Positions 13,803 to 21,083 of a stretch of DNA of 64,000 nt are shown here, in pieces. Each line of letters starts with the position of its first letter. The first letter of the stretch is position 1. The notes beneath the pieces were generated by a model. It was not told where the DNA came from, did no database searches, and worked only from the letters and a program-made list of their open reading frames with translations. Origin of the DNA: Pseudomonas sp. CROZ-RG-20F-R04-15 (lineage in GTDB: Bacteria; Pseudomonadota; Gammaproteobacteria; Pseudomonadales; Pseudomonadaceae); NCBI RefSeq assembly GCF_022662375.1, contig NZ_JAKNQL010000023.1:30701-94700 (forward strand). Direction: 5' to 3'. A program made the translations under genes and the position numbers.

Positions 13803-14320
13803 TCAGTAACCACCTCAACGACGTCGAGCGGCGGCGTCAGGACGCAAACGACCTTTCCGCTCAGATTGCCCAGTACTTGGCCGCCGGCGGAAAAATTCAT
13901 GAGCCGGAACCGGCGCCGATCAAGTTCACCAGCACCTCCGAGCGGAAGCATCCGCCAAGCTTTCAGCGACCGAAGGTGAAGGACGAAACGACCGCTCGCG
14001 TTGCGCGAATCCGAGAAATGGCCAAGACGCTGACCCGGAACGAGATCTGTGAGCGGGAAGGAATTGCTCTGGCAACGCTGAAGGCGATCGCTTCCAAGCA
14101 CGCAATCAAGTTCCAGGTTCGGCAGAAGATCGGCACAGCGCCGAACAAGGCGCCGCCTGATGTGGAAGCGCGATTGGTCGCGGAGATAAAGAACTGCATC
14201 GCCGGCGAAATGAATCGGAGCCAGTGCTGCAAGGCTCTGGCGATCAGTTACAACATGCTCGACCGGATCATCCGGGATAACGAGATCGACTTTCCGAAGC
14301 TGAAGCCTGCATTTCGATGA
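13799..14320 (+). CDS. Phage protein with two helix-turn-helix-like regions
   Basis: A 173-residue basic protein coupled to the exonuclease by ATGA. A disordered N-terminus (to about 60) is followed by a homeodomain-like segment (LTRNEICEREGIALATLKAI) and a second one (MNRSQCCKALAISYNMLDRI). It probably binds DNA; its role in recombination or regulation is unknown. Confidence 0.75.
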   Translation: MISNHLNDVERRRQDANDLSAQIAQYLAAGGKIHEPEPAPIKFTSTSERKHPPSFQRPKVKDETTARVARIREMAKTLTRNEICEREGIALATLKAIASKHAIKFQVRQKIGTAPNKAPPDVEARLVAEIKNCIAGEMNRSQCCKALAISYNMLDRIIRDNEIDFPKLKPAFR

Positions 14321-14392
14321 AACGAAGACCCCAACAACGCAAACGACAGACCTGGCTGGACTTGCCGGCCAGCGGAATTGAAGAGGTAGGCC

Positions 14393-14704
14393 ATGGCCAA
14401 GAGCAATGCAGATCGCTCAGCGAAAGCCGCGGCGAAGAGGAAGGAGCGCGGCGAAGAGGAAATCAGGCTGCACTGCCTGACCGGTACGCGGCAAGCACTT
14501 GCTGAGCTGATGGCCTGGAGCGGCATCGAGGAACAGGGTGAGGCAATCACACTGATGATTCACCACCTCCACGGACTTGGCCCGGGCGGCGCCCTTCCTC
14601 TGCTCACCCCGCCGCCCCACAAATACGTAATACCTGAAAACGTGTCGCGGAAATTGAAACTCGCTTTTGACCGCGAAGCCCTTCGCATCAACCACGACGA
14701 ATAA
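14393..14704 (+). CDS. Small phage basic/helical protein
   Basis: A 103-residue protein starting MAKSNADRSAKAAAKRKERG, with GAAGAGG upstream. A basic N-terminal helix, then GTRQALAELMAWSGIEEQGE, a plausible ribbon-helix-helix core, and a Pro-rich tail. Its 3' end contains AAAACGTGTCGCG (14637-14649), the same 13-mer as in the rha inverted repeat. It is directly upstream of the DGR. Confidence 0.7.
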   Translation: MAKSNADRSAKAAAKRKERGEEEIRLHCLTGTRQALAELMAWSGIEEQGEAITLMIHHLHGLGPGGALPLLTPPPHKYVIPENVSRKLKLAFDREALRINHDE

Positions 14705-14760
14705 CCCCTACCCACGCTGCGCATCCGGTCACGGAGGGCGGCGCATACCCGGAGAAAACC

Positions 14761-15237
14761 ATGACTCAACATGTACAGCAATCCGTATCCGCCGCCGACC
14801 TGCCAGAACGCGGTCAACCTCTCGCAGGTGGCACCTTCGTCAATCGCTACTGGCTGAACGGCGAAGAGCGCGCCTTGGTGTTGCTCGACAACGAACTGAT
14901 CGGCACCTGGGGCAAGTACGGCGACGACGTTGCCGGCGCCAAGAGCCTTAGCGATGGCGCCGCTAATACTCGCGCCATGGCTGAAGCCGGTAGCGATATC
15001 GCCGTCAAGGCGCTGGAACTGCGTGCGCACATCCCCTCCTACCTCGAAGGCGCTCTGATGATGGCGGCGAAGGCCGAAGGTTTGGTCACCCTGCGCGAAG
15101 ATCGCTGGCACTGGCTGAGCTCGCAGTTCTCCGCCTACAACGCCTACAGCATGGACTTTGAAGGTGGCTGGCTCAGCAGCAACGGCAAGGGCGTTGAGCG
15201 CGTTGCGCGCCCGGTCCGCAGCCTTCCTATTCAGTAA
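14761..15237 (+). CDS. DGR variable protein 1 (C-type-lectin/DUF1566-like)
   Basis: A 158-residue target protein starting MTQHVQQSVSAADLPERGQP. The N-terminal 110 residues (LAGGTFVNRYWLNGEERALV, LIGTWGKYG) and the C-terminal HWLSSQFSAYNAYSMDFEGG to VARPVR are typical of DUF1566/FGE-like C-type-lectin folds used by phage DGRs. Codons 121 to about 154 lie in VR1. Variable residues sit among fixed Trp, Phe and Arg positions. No signal peptide, collagen-like or tail-fibre segment is visible, so its display partner is unknown. It is homologous to variable protein 2. Confidence 0.9.
   Translation: MTQHVQQSVSAADLPERGQPLAGGTFVNRYWLNGEERALVLLDNELIGTWGKYGDDVAGAKSLSDGAANTRAMAEAGSDIAVKALELRAHIPSYLEGALMMAAKAEGLVTLREDRWHWLSSQFSAYNAYSMDFEGGWLSSNGKGVERVARPVRSLPIQ
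15121..15221 (+). repeat. DGR variable repeat VR1
   Basis: 101 bp from TCGCAG to CCGCAG. It differs from TR at 9 sites, all TR adenines: eight A-to-G and one A-to-T (AAC to TAC). The 3' GC-rich end GAGCGCGTTGCGCGC, with stem GCGCG/CGCGC, is identical to TR and VR2 and would be the homing-initiation segment. Confidence 0.96.
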
Positions 15238-15355
15238 TTCATTCCTTCATTGCTTTTATGCAGGCGATTCCCGGGAGCGTCAGGACGATGCTCAGACCAG
15301 AAGCTTGCCGGGTAGCGCCGGCAGCCTGCGCCCAATTCGCTCACAGGAGCATCCA

Positions 15356-15949
15356 ATGCAAACGAATCAACTGACCACCTACACCCGTGGCGACCTGATG
15401 ATCAGCAGCCCAGATGAATCGGTGGTGCTCAAGCTGGCTTCTCTGGCGATCGGCGTCGTACCGGCCTCCGCCGCAAGCGACATCCCTGCGGTAGGTGAAA
15501 TCTGGCCGGGTGAAGGCGGTGTGAATGGCGGGCTTTTCCCTGGCGACGGCAAGCCCTACTACCTGATCGTGCCGACCGGTGCGGATGCGGAAGGCGAGTT
15601 TGAATGGGGTGGCTACGGTAACGAACTCAACGGCGCCAAGAGTGCCTGGGATGGTCGATCCAATACGGACGACCTTATCGCTGCCGATGACTCCTACCCC
15701 GCCGCCCAGTTCTGTGCCGCCTTCGAGCGCGAAGGCCACAAGGACTTCCATCTGATGTCCCGTCGCGAGGCTTCGTTTCTGGAGATCACGCTCGGCGACA
15801 AGGACGTGTTCAGTAAGCGCTATCACTGGACCAGTTCGCAGTTCTCCGCCGACAACGCCTACTTCATGGACTTTGAAGATGGCTGGCTCTACGGCTTCGA
15901 CAAGGGCTTTGAGCGCGTTGCGCGCCCGGTCCGCAGACGATTTATTTAG
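15356..15949 (+). CDS. DGR variable protein 2 (C-type-lectin/DUF1566-like)
   Basis: A 197-residue target protein starting MQTNQLTTYTRGDLMISSPD; ATG 15356 has CAGGAG 7 nt upstream (the frame is open to 15158 but overlaps protein 1). It shares the fold with protein 1: GGYGNELNGAKSAWDGRSNT parallels its GAKSLSDGAANTR segment, and both end in HW(L/T)SSQFSA to VARPVR. VR2 covers codons 161 to about 194. The gene ends in a context (ATTCA.TCCTTCATT) repeated after protein 1, which suggests duplication of a target cassette. Confidence 0.9.
   Translation: MQTNQLTTYTRGDLMISSPDESVVLKLASLAIGVVPASAASDIPAVGEIWPGEGGVNGGLFPGDGKPYYLIVPTGADAEGEFEWGGYGNELNGAKSAWDGRSNTDDLIAADDSYPAAQFCAAFEREGHKDFHLMSRREASFLEITLGDKDVFSKRYHWTSSQFSADNAYFMDFEDGWLYGFDKGFERVARPVRRRFI
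15836..15936 (+). repeat. DGR variable repeat VR2
   Basis: 101 bp from TCGCAG to CCGCAG. It differs from TR at 11 sites, all TR adenines, with changes to both G and T (AAC to GAC, TTC, TAC, GGC; ATT to TTT). It is more divergent from TR than VR1 and has a different pattern, so the two VRs were diversified independently. Confidence 0.96.
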
Positions 15950-15969
15950 TCATTCAATCCTTCATTCAT

Positions 15970-15985
15970 GGGCGCGATAGCGCCC
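15970..15985 (+). promoter_or_regulatory. GRNA-tetraloop hairpin downstream of VR2
   Basis: GGGCGC-GATA-GCGCCC, a 6-bp stem with a GRNA-type loop, 33 nt after VR2. In the Bordetella phage DGR, a hairpin/cruciform with such a loop just past the VR is needed for efficient homing. I see no equivalent after VR1. Function here is inferred from that precedent. Confidence 0.55.
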
Positions 15986-16006
15986 TCGCTTTTCAAGGAG
16001 GCCAGG

Positions 16007-16360
16007 ATGGCCCTTCATATGGATCTGGAGATCCACAAGGTTGCAGAAGAACTGCTCGGCATGTCGCTCGATCTGGTGCGCAACATCCCACGCGACCTTA
16101 AGCAGGTCGTCGGAGCAAAGATTCGAGACGAGTGCCTGCAAGTTTTGGTGCTGATCGGTCGGGCCAACATGTCGAGAGACAAGCTGCCCCACCTGAACCT
16201 CCTCCTGGAAAGCATTTGGATGCTGAATTACTTGCTGCGTGCGCTCACCAATAAAGCGCTGATCAGCAAGGGGCAGCACGCAAAAGCAATGAAGTTAACG
16301 GCCTCTGTAGGCCGACAGGCGAATGCCTGGAAGAAGTCCGCAACCGCGCCCGCTGCGTGA
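16007..16360 (+). CDS. avd: Avd, DGR accessory variability determinant
   Basis: A 117-residue all-helical basic protein starting MALHMDLEIHKVAEELLGMS; ATG 16007 has AAGGAGG 5 nt upstream. Four predicted helices (about 3-22, 30-50, 58-80, 84-105) match the four-helix bundle of Avd, which forms a pentameric barrel, binds the reverse transcriptase and the TR RNA, and is required for cDNA priming. It lies between the target genes and the TR, its standard place. Confidence 0.88.
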   Translation: MALHMDLEIHKVAEELLGMSLDLVRNIPRDLKQVVGAKIRDECLQVLVLIGRANMSRDKLPHLNLLLESIWMLNYLLRALTNKALISKGQHAKAMKLTASVGRQANAWKKSATAPAA

Positions 16361-16529
16361 GGGCTAAGGCTCTCGCGTCTGTGCGCAAAATCTGGTCGAG
16401 CCGCTGACCTCCGGGTCACCGCCATGCACACAAAAGATACCGCCGGTCTAAAGCGTCCGCGTAGGTCTTGTGCAGTTTCCTTGCTGATCGGTTACGCCTT
16501 CGGCAAGGCGATGTAGATAGCTCGATAGG
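16361..16529 (+). other. Spacer between avd and TR (upstream part of the DGR RNA)
   Basis: About 170 nt with no gene. In studied DGRs the RNA upstream and downstream of TR is needed for cDNA priming and Avd binding, so this segment is probably part of the functional DGR RNA. Short palindromes are present (GACCTCCGGGTC; CGCCTTCGGCAAGGCG). Confidence 0.5.
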
Positions 16530-16630
16530 TCGCAGTTCTCCGCCAACAACGCCTACAACATGGACTTTGAAGATGGCTGGCTCAACAACAACGACAAGAA
16601 CATTGAGCGCGTTGCGCGCCCGGTCCGCAG
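16530..16630 (+). repeat. DGR template repeat (TR)
   Basis: 101 bp. In the VR reading frame it would encode SQFSANNAYNMDFEDG and then WLNNNDKNIERVARPVR, with seven AAC codons; AAC is the usual DGR codon because adenine changes at its first two positions reach many residues without making a stop. Flanks upstream of TCGCAG and downstream of CCGCAG do not match either VR, which fixes the boundaries. It lies inside the open frame that continues into the RT. Confidence 0.97.
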
Positions 16631-17730
16631 ATTTAAGCGTTGCACCCTTCCAGTTCGAGGATCTCGTCCAAGCGTATTACGACTGTCGCCGGAACAAGCG
16701 GAACACCGCGAGCGCCCGGCACTTCGAGAAGGACATGGAGATCAACTTGCTGGAGCTCCACGACGACCTGATTGCCGGCACTTACCGGCCAGGCCGTTCC
16801 ATCTGTTTCGTGGTAACCCGACCGAAAGCCCGCGAGGTTTGGGCAGCAGCGTTTCGGGACCGCGTCGTCCACTACCTGATGTACAACCATGTGGCACCGC
16901 GCTTCTACGCCAGCTTCATAGCGGACAGTTGCGCATGCATCCCAGGGCGCGGCACGCTCTACGCTGCCAAACGCCTTGAATCGAAGATCCGCAGCGCCAG
17001 CCAAAATTGGTCGAAGCAGATCTTCTACCTCAAGTGCGACTTGGCGAACTTCTTCGTTGCGATCGATAAGCAGGTGCTGCGCCAGCAACTGGCGAAGAAA
17101 ATCACCGAACCCTGGTGGTTGGCATTGGCCGAAACGATCCTGATGCACGACCCGCGCGAAGACTATGTGCTGCGCAGCCCACCGCATCTGTTTAATCGAG
17201 TGCCACAGCACAAGCGCCTGACAGCGCAGCCAGCGCACCTCGGCTTGCCGATCGGCAACCTGTCATCGCAGTTCTTCGCGAACGTGTACCTCGATGCGCT
17301 CGATCAGTTCGCAAAGCACCGGCTCGGCGCCACGCACTACATCCGCTACGTCGATGACTTCGTGTTTCTTCATGAATCGCCGCAGCAGTTGAATCAGTGG
17401 CGCGAGCAGGTCGAAGCGTTCCTGCCGAGACTCGGCGCCAAACTGAACCCCAAGAAGACCATTCTTCAACCGGTGGATCGAGGCGTTGACTTCGTCGGGC
17501 ACGTCATTAAGCCTTGGCGCAGGACAACACGAAAGCGGTCGACGGCCCAGGCACTCAAGAGAATCGCCGCGGCGCCGGCTGAGGATCTGCGCGAGACAGC
17601 CAACAGCTACTTCGGCCTGCTTGGCCAAGCCAGCCACAGTCAGAAGGATCGGGCCGCCATCGCTCGCGTGGTTCTGCTGCGAGGCAACAGCGTCAACGCG
17701 GCACTGACCAAAACATTCAAGAAGTCGTAA
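16573..17730 (+). CDS. DGR-type reverse transcriptase
   Basis: About 385 residues if started at ATG 16573, which lies inside TR; the frame is open from a TTG at 16468, and TTG codons at 16603 and 16612 are also possible. Conserved sequence begins near 16645 (FEDLVQAYYDCRRNKRNTAS). RT features: catalytic Asp in KCDLANFF (about 154-161), the DGR-hallmark GLPIGNLSSQ (about 224-233), YVDD in RYVDDFVFL (about 259-262), then VDFVGHVIKPW. It lacks maturase and endonuclease domains, as expected. It makes adenine-mutagenised cDNA from TR. Confidence 0.95.
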   Translation: MAGSTTTTRTLSALRARSADLSVAPFQFEDLVQAYYDCRRNKRNTASARHFEKDMEINLLELHDDLIAGTYRPGRSICFVVTRPKAREVWAAAFRDRVVHYLMYNHVAPRFYASFIADSCACIPGRGTLYAAKRLESKIRSASQNWSKQIFYLKCDLANFFVAIDKQVLRQQLAKKITEPWWLALAETILMHDPREDYVLRSPPHLFNRVPQHKRLTAQPAHLGLPIGNLSSQFFANVYLDALDQFAKHRLGATHYIRYVDDFVFLHESPQQLNQWREQVEAFLPRLGAKLNPKKTILQPVDRGVDFVGHVIKPWRRTTRKRSTAQALKRIAAAPAEDLRETANSYFGLLGQASHSQKDRAAIARVVLLRGNSVNAALTKTFKKS

Positions 17731-17774
17731 CCACCCTCCACCGCCCGGGCATGCCCCGGCATAGGACGCCATCC

Positions 17775-18362
17775 ATGCTGAACATCTTCTGGCGAATCAT
17801 CGCCAAGGTACTCGCGCGCCCGGTCATCGCCGAATGGCTCGTCGCCCGCGCCAAGCTCACCCCGTACCAGCACATCATGTCCGCCGACGGCACCGAGATG
17901 TACATGGGCCGCTGGTGGCTGTTCAACCCGTACAGCCGGGAGACGCACAAGGCGGCTCTGTGGTGGTGCCCTTGGTCGCTCCGGATACACCACATCATGC
18001 GGCCGGATGAAGACCGGGACCTTCATAGCCACCCATGGAACGCCAGGACGATCATCCTGCGCGGCTGGTACACGGAGCAGCGGCAGGCCAGTGACGAATT
18101 AAAAAGGGCAACCATTGCGGAATTGGCGCCGGGCCCGGAATCAAGCTTCTCCGACTGGCTCGCCAGCAACGCCACCGAGTTCATCAAGCGCGACCAGGGC
18201 GACACCGCCACCCTCAACCACGGCGAATACCACCGCATCGATCAGGTATCACGCAGCGGCGTCATCACCCTCTTCATCACCAGCAAGTGGCGCGGTGACT
18301 GGGGATTCCTCGTAAACGGCGTGAAGGTGCCTTGGCGCACCTACACCGGTACCGACAACTGA
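17775..18362 (+). CDS. Phage cupin-like protein
   Basis: A 195-residue protein starting MLNIFWRIIAKVLARPVIAE (ATG 17775; AGGAC upstream). The stretch RDLHSHPWNARTIILRGWYT followed by TLNHGEYHRI has the spaced histidines of a cupin metal site. The N-terminal 25 residues are amphipathic or membrane-associated. Such genes occur in phage early regions without assigned function. Confidence 0.75.
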   Translation: MLNIFWRIIAKVLARPVIAEWLVARAKLTPYQHIMSADGTEMYMGRWWLFNPYSRETHKAALWWCPWSLRIHHIMRPDEDRDLHSHPWNARTIILRGWYTEQRQASDELKRATIAELAPGPESSFSDWLASNATEFIKRDQGDTATLNHGEYHRIDQVSRSGVITLFITSKWRGDWGFLVNGVKVPWRTYTGTDN

Positions 18363-18378
18363 TCGACAAGGAGGCTGT

Positions 18379-19056
18379 ATGAGCTGGACAAACGAAATGA
18401 GCGACAAAGCCATCTATGCGGTGATGGATCGCTGCGGGATGCTCCAGAACATGACCTTGCGCGGCGAGCTGGATCAGTTGGTGAACGCAGTAAGCCAAGC
18501 GTTTCGACCGACTTGGGGCGGGCCGGACGATCCGGACGTATTGAAGCGGAAGATTGAAGAGTTGCAGCAGCGCCTGAACGCAGCCGATCAGCGGATTGAT
18601 GAGCTGGAGGCGCTGTTGCTCCGATCCAACGAGCTTTTCTATGCGATCCAGGGCGACCCGGGCGCGGTGCCGTCTTCGGCGATTGATGCAATGCGCGGCG
18701 AAGTTTTTACAGCGCTCAAGCCATCAGCCGGTTCGACCTACAAGCCCGGTCTCTACGCCGTGCGGCACATCGACAACTGGGACGGTGAGCGCGATGTAGT
18801 GCTGACGTTCGCCATGCTGAACGCCGACGGCAAATGGACTGACAAAGAAACCGGCGAGCCTCTGCTGACGTACAACGGGGACAAGGTTCTCCGGGCGTGG
18901 CCGCTTGACTGCTCCGACGCGCCTGACACCCAGATTATCGGCGTGCCGCGCAACTGGCTGGAAGACTGGGCGCTCGAACTAGTCGCAGCCGCGCAGGACG
19001 GCGGCCAGATGTCGAACCAAGTCGAACACCTCCTCGAAATTCACGCCAAACCATAA
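18379..19056 (+). CDS. Phage protein with coiled coil
   Basis: A 225-residue protein starting MSWTNEMSDKAIYAVMDRCG, with AAGGAGG 7 nt upstream. Residues about 55-85 form a coiled coil (LKRKIEELQQRLNAADQRID). The second half, with YKPGLYAVRHIDNWDGERDV, looks beta-rich. No known family. Confidence 0.75.
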   Translation: MSWTNEMSDKAIYAVMDRCGMLQNMTLRGELDQLVNAVSQAFRPTWGGPDDPDVLKRKIEELQQRLNAADQRIDELEALLLRSNELFYAIQGDPGAVPSSAIDAMRGEVFTALKPSAGSTYKPGLYAVRHIDNWDGERDVVLTFAMLNADGKWTDKETGEPLLTYNGDKVLRAWPLDCSDAPDTQIIGVPRNWLEDWALELVAAAQDGGQMSNQVEHLLEIHAKP

Positions 19057-19102
19057 CTCCCTCCCCCTTCAAAGTCAGCCGCTATAGCGGCAAGGACGAA
19101 AA

Positions 19103-19885
19103 ATGCCTATCGAGAAAATCGAAAAGGAGGCGGACCTCTGCGCGCTATTCATCCAGGAGTTCAACGAAATGCCTGGATGGACGTGCTACCCCGAGGCCGC
19201 CGGCTTCGACGTGCTGGTTGTGCACGAAGACGGCCGGCAGATCGGCGTCGAGGCGAAGATGCAGCTAAACGCCAAGGTGGCTGACCAGATCCTGCCCTGT
19301 CGCGGCGATGAGCTTTACGGGCGCGCCGGGCCGGATTACCGGCTGGTGATCGTGAGCAAAATCACCGACGCCAGCAAAGGAATCGTGAAGATGCTGGAAC
19401 ACCTCGGCGTGAGGGTTCTCGTACCGCGGTCGAGCTGGACGCGCCACGGTGACGCTTTCACCTTCAGCCTTGCTCATTCCCTTCTGGAGGTCAGCAATCA
19501 CCAACCGTTTTATGACTGGTACATGTTCGACTGGAATCCGCCAGAGCGCTGCCAGGTGCCAGTGCTGGTGACGAACCTGCCCGCCGGCGTGCCTGCACCC
19601 GTGCGCCTGACGCCGTGGAAAGAGTCGGCGTTGAAGGTGCTGGCTCAGCTTCGGCGCCAAGGCTTCATCACCGCCAAACAGATCGCCAGCCACGGCATCG
19701 GCGTCACCGCGTGGACGCAGGCGCCGGGGAGCAAGCCGGCATGGCTGGCCAAGGGCGCCGTGCGCGGCACCTGGATCGAAACCGAGCACATGCCGGCTTT
19801 CGATAAGCAGCACCCGGATGTGTACGCCCTGGCAGTCGAAACCCTTGCCGCTACAGCGCCAGCAGAACTGGAGCTATCGCCATGA
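19103..19885 (+). CDS. Putative PD-(D/E)XK nuclease with C-terminal winged-helix region
   Basis: A 260-residue protein. GFDVLVVHEDGRQIGVEAKM (about 33-52) has the Asp...Glu-x-Lys pattern of the restriction-endonuclease-like fold, followed by an alternating alpha/beta core (DYRLVIVSKI, GVRVLVP). Residues about 175-215 (LKVLAQLRRQGFITAKQIAS) look like a winged-helix DNA-binding unit. It could be a defence, anti-host or DNA-processing nuclease. The fold call is by motif only. Confidence 0.7.
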   Translation: MPIEKIEKEADLCALFIQEFNEMPGWTCYPEAAGFDVLVVHEDGRQIGVEAKMQLNAKVADQILPCRGDELYGRAGPDYRLVIVSKITDASKGIVKMLEHLGVRVLVPRSSWTRHGDAFTFSLAHSLLEVSNHQPFYDWYMFDWNPPERCQVPVLVTNLPAGVPAPVRLTPWKESALKVLAQLRRQGFITAKQIASHGIGVTAWTQAPGSKPAWLAKGAVRGTWIETEHMPAFDKQHPDVYALAVETLAATAPAELELSP

Positions 19886-19962
19886 TCACCAAGTGCGTAA
19901 TCGGCTGCACCCTCTTCTTCTGGCTTCCATTGGTACTGACCATAAAGGCGGTGATCGGATGA
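19882..19962 (+). CDS. Phage membrane micropeptide, 26 residues
   Basis: MITKCVIGCTLFFWLPLVLT plus six residues; nearly all one hydrophobic span. ATGA overlaps on both sides couple it to the putative nuclease and the following gene. Confidence 0.5.
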   Translation: MITKCVIGCTLFFWLPLVLTIKAVIG

Positions 19963-20333
19963 GCAAGCGAGCGGTTCACCTTTATCCGTGGGACGGTGGC
20001 ACCGAGGCCGACCAGGATCCGCCCGAAGACGTTTACTGCGGCACAGACGGCGTCATGACCGACGACCAGCTCACCAATTACTGGCAGTACGTCACCTGCA
20101 AGCGCTGTCTGAGGATTCGGGAAAAAGAACTGGCGGCGCGGGCGGCGGACGACCGAGACCAGAAGGTCAAGCTGTTCGACGAGGCTCAAGCCATCACGAT
20201 CACGCTCGGTCACCGGAATATCTCAACAGCCCTCAAGGCTTTGATCAGAGAACGCGACCAGCTCAAGGCTGAGCGCGACAACCTGCGCGAAGACCGCGAC
20301 GGCCTACTTGAAGCAGGAGCGCACCTACTATGA
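19959..20333 (+). CDS. Phage hypothetical protein with Cys motif and coiled coil
   Basis: A 124-residue protein starting MSKRAVHLYPWDGGTEADQD; ATG 19959 overlaps the preceding stop. A possible metal site (VYCGTDG and YVTCKRCLRIREKE) precedes a long coiled coil (about 85-120). Function unknown. Confidence 0.7.
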   Translation: MSKRAVHLYPWDGGTEADQDPPEDVYCGTDGVMTDDQLTNYWQYVTCKRCLRIREKELAARAADDRDQKVKLFDEAQAITITLGHRNISTALKALIRERDQLKAERDNLREDRDGLLEAGAHLL

Positions 20334-20386
20334 TCTTCGCCCCGCTCTACATGGCCTACCTCATCTACAAGGGGCCGTGGCGATGA
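20330..20386 (+). CDS. Possible 18-residue micropeptide
   Basis: MIFAPLYMAYLIYKGPWR, linked by ATGA-type overlaps to genes on both sides. It may be a real membrane peptide or only a translational coupling device. Confidence 0.35.
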   Translation: MIFAPLYMAYLIYKGPWR

Positions 20387-20718
20387 ACAAACACAACACC
20401 AAAGAGTTTTATTCTCCTGAGCAGGCCTCTCAGCATGCCGCAGACTGGTGCAAGCGCAACCCAGCATGGCGCCGGATCTGCGATATCCCTGATTCCGATG
20501 CCCTTTATAAAACCTACGATGAGATTCCGAAACGCGAACGGGCCTACTGGGATCAGAACGGCGGCGAAGAATGTTGGCGAGAGGCTGGGATCGCGAAGTG
20601 CAAGGTCGCTACCGGTTTCATCTCCGGAAAAGGCGAGTTTTTCGACCACGTGCTCAAAGTGCCCCTGCATCACAACCTGATGATGGTGTTTCGTGTAGGC
20701 AGGCACTGGAAACCATGA
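20383..20718 (+). CDS. Phage hypothetical protein
   Basis: A 111-residue protein starting MNKHNTKEFYSPEQASQHAA. It is rich in Trp, Tyr and charged residues (CKRNPAWRRICDIPDSDALY). It overlaps both neighbours. No recognised family. Confidence 0.7.
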   Translation: MNKHNTKEFYSPEQASQHAADWCKRNPAWRRICDIPDSDALYKTYDEIPKRERAYWDQNGGEECWREAGIAKCKVATGFISGKGEFFDHVLKVPLHHNLMMVFRVGRHWKP

Positions 20719-21032
20719 GTCGCATGGTCAGCGTTCCCACCGAGGAACTGACCGGCCCGGCGCTGGACTGGGCAATCAACGCGATCGAGGGTGGCCAGCA
20801 GCCCGTCGCGGGTCAGCTGGATCTCTTTGCTTTGCCCGACGCCGAGCAACTGATCACGAAGTACGGCGTCTGGGTCGATGTTGGCCACCGGCACCCTTGG
20901 CTGGCCGACATGACCAACGACCCGTTCAACCGCCAGCCCGGCGAAACCCGAACCGTCGCAGTGTTCCGCGCCGTGGTCTTCGCCAAGCGCGGTGCCACAG
21001 TCAAAGTCCCCGCCGAACTCATCCAGCAGTAA
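20715..21032 (+). CDS. DUF2591 (NinX-like) phage protein
   Basis: A 105-residue protein. TEELTGPALDWAINAIEGGQ near the N-terminus and DPFNRQPGETRTVAVFRAVV near the middle are typical of DUF2591 early proteins in phages. ATG 20715 overlaps the previous stop. Its function is not known. Confidence 0.8.
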   Translation: MSRMVSVPTEELTGPALDWAINAIEGGQQPVAGQLDLFALPDAEQLITKYGVWVDVGHRHPWLADMTNDPFNRQPGETRTVAVFRAVVFAKRGATVKVPAELIQQ

Positions 21033-21083
21033 CCCCTCCCGTAACTCAACAGCCTGCCGGTGTACGGCGGGCGAGGATTCGTT

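Larger units (their letters stand above)
14761..17730 (+). other. Diversity-generating retroelement (DGR) cassette
   Basis: In order: target protein 1 with VR1, target protein 2 with VR2, Avd, TR and reverse transcriptase, all on the plus strand. DGRs copy TR RNA into cDNA with errors at adenines and replace the VR, diversifying a ligand-binding surface. By eye alignment of the three 101-bp repeats, all 20 VR-TR differences are at TR adenines (TR has 27 adenines), and no other base differs. This is the expected signature of adenine-specific mutagenic homing. Confidence 0.97.

Noticed and set aside
14317..14505. 62-codon plus-strand frame coupled by ATGA to the gene ending at 14320
   Set aside because: It overlaps most of its length with the better supported gene at 14393-14704 in another frame and is low-complexity (Arg/Gln/Glu).
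15158..15355. Upstream extension of DGR target 2
   Set aside because: It would overlap VR1 in another frame; ATG 15356 has a good ribosome site and begins the conserved protein.
16648..17730. Group II intron or retron reverse transcriptase
   Set aside because: No maturase or endonuclease domain and no retron ncRNA; the GLPIGNLSSQ motif, Avd and TR/VR repeats identify a DGR enzyme.
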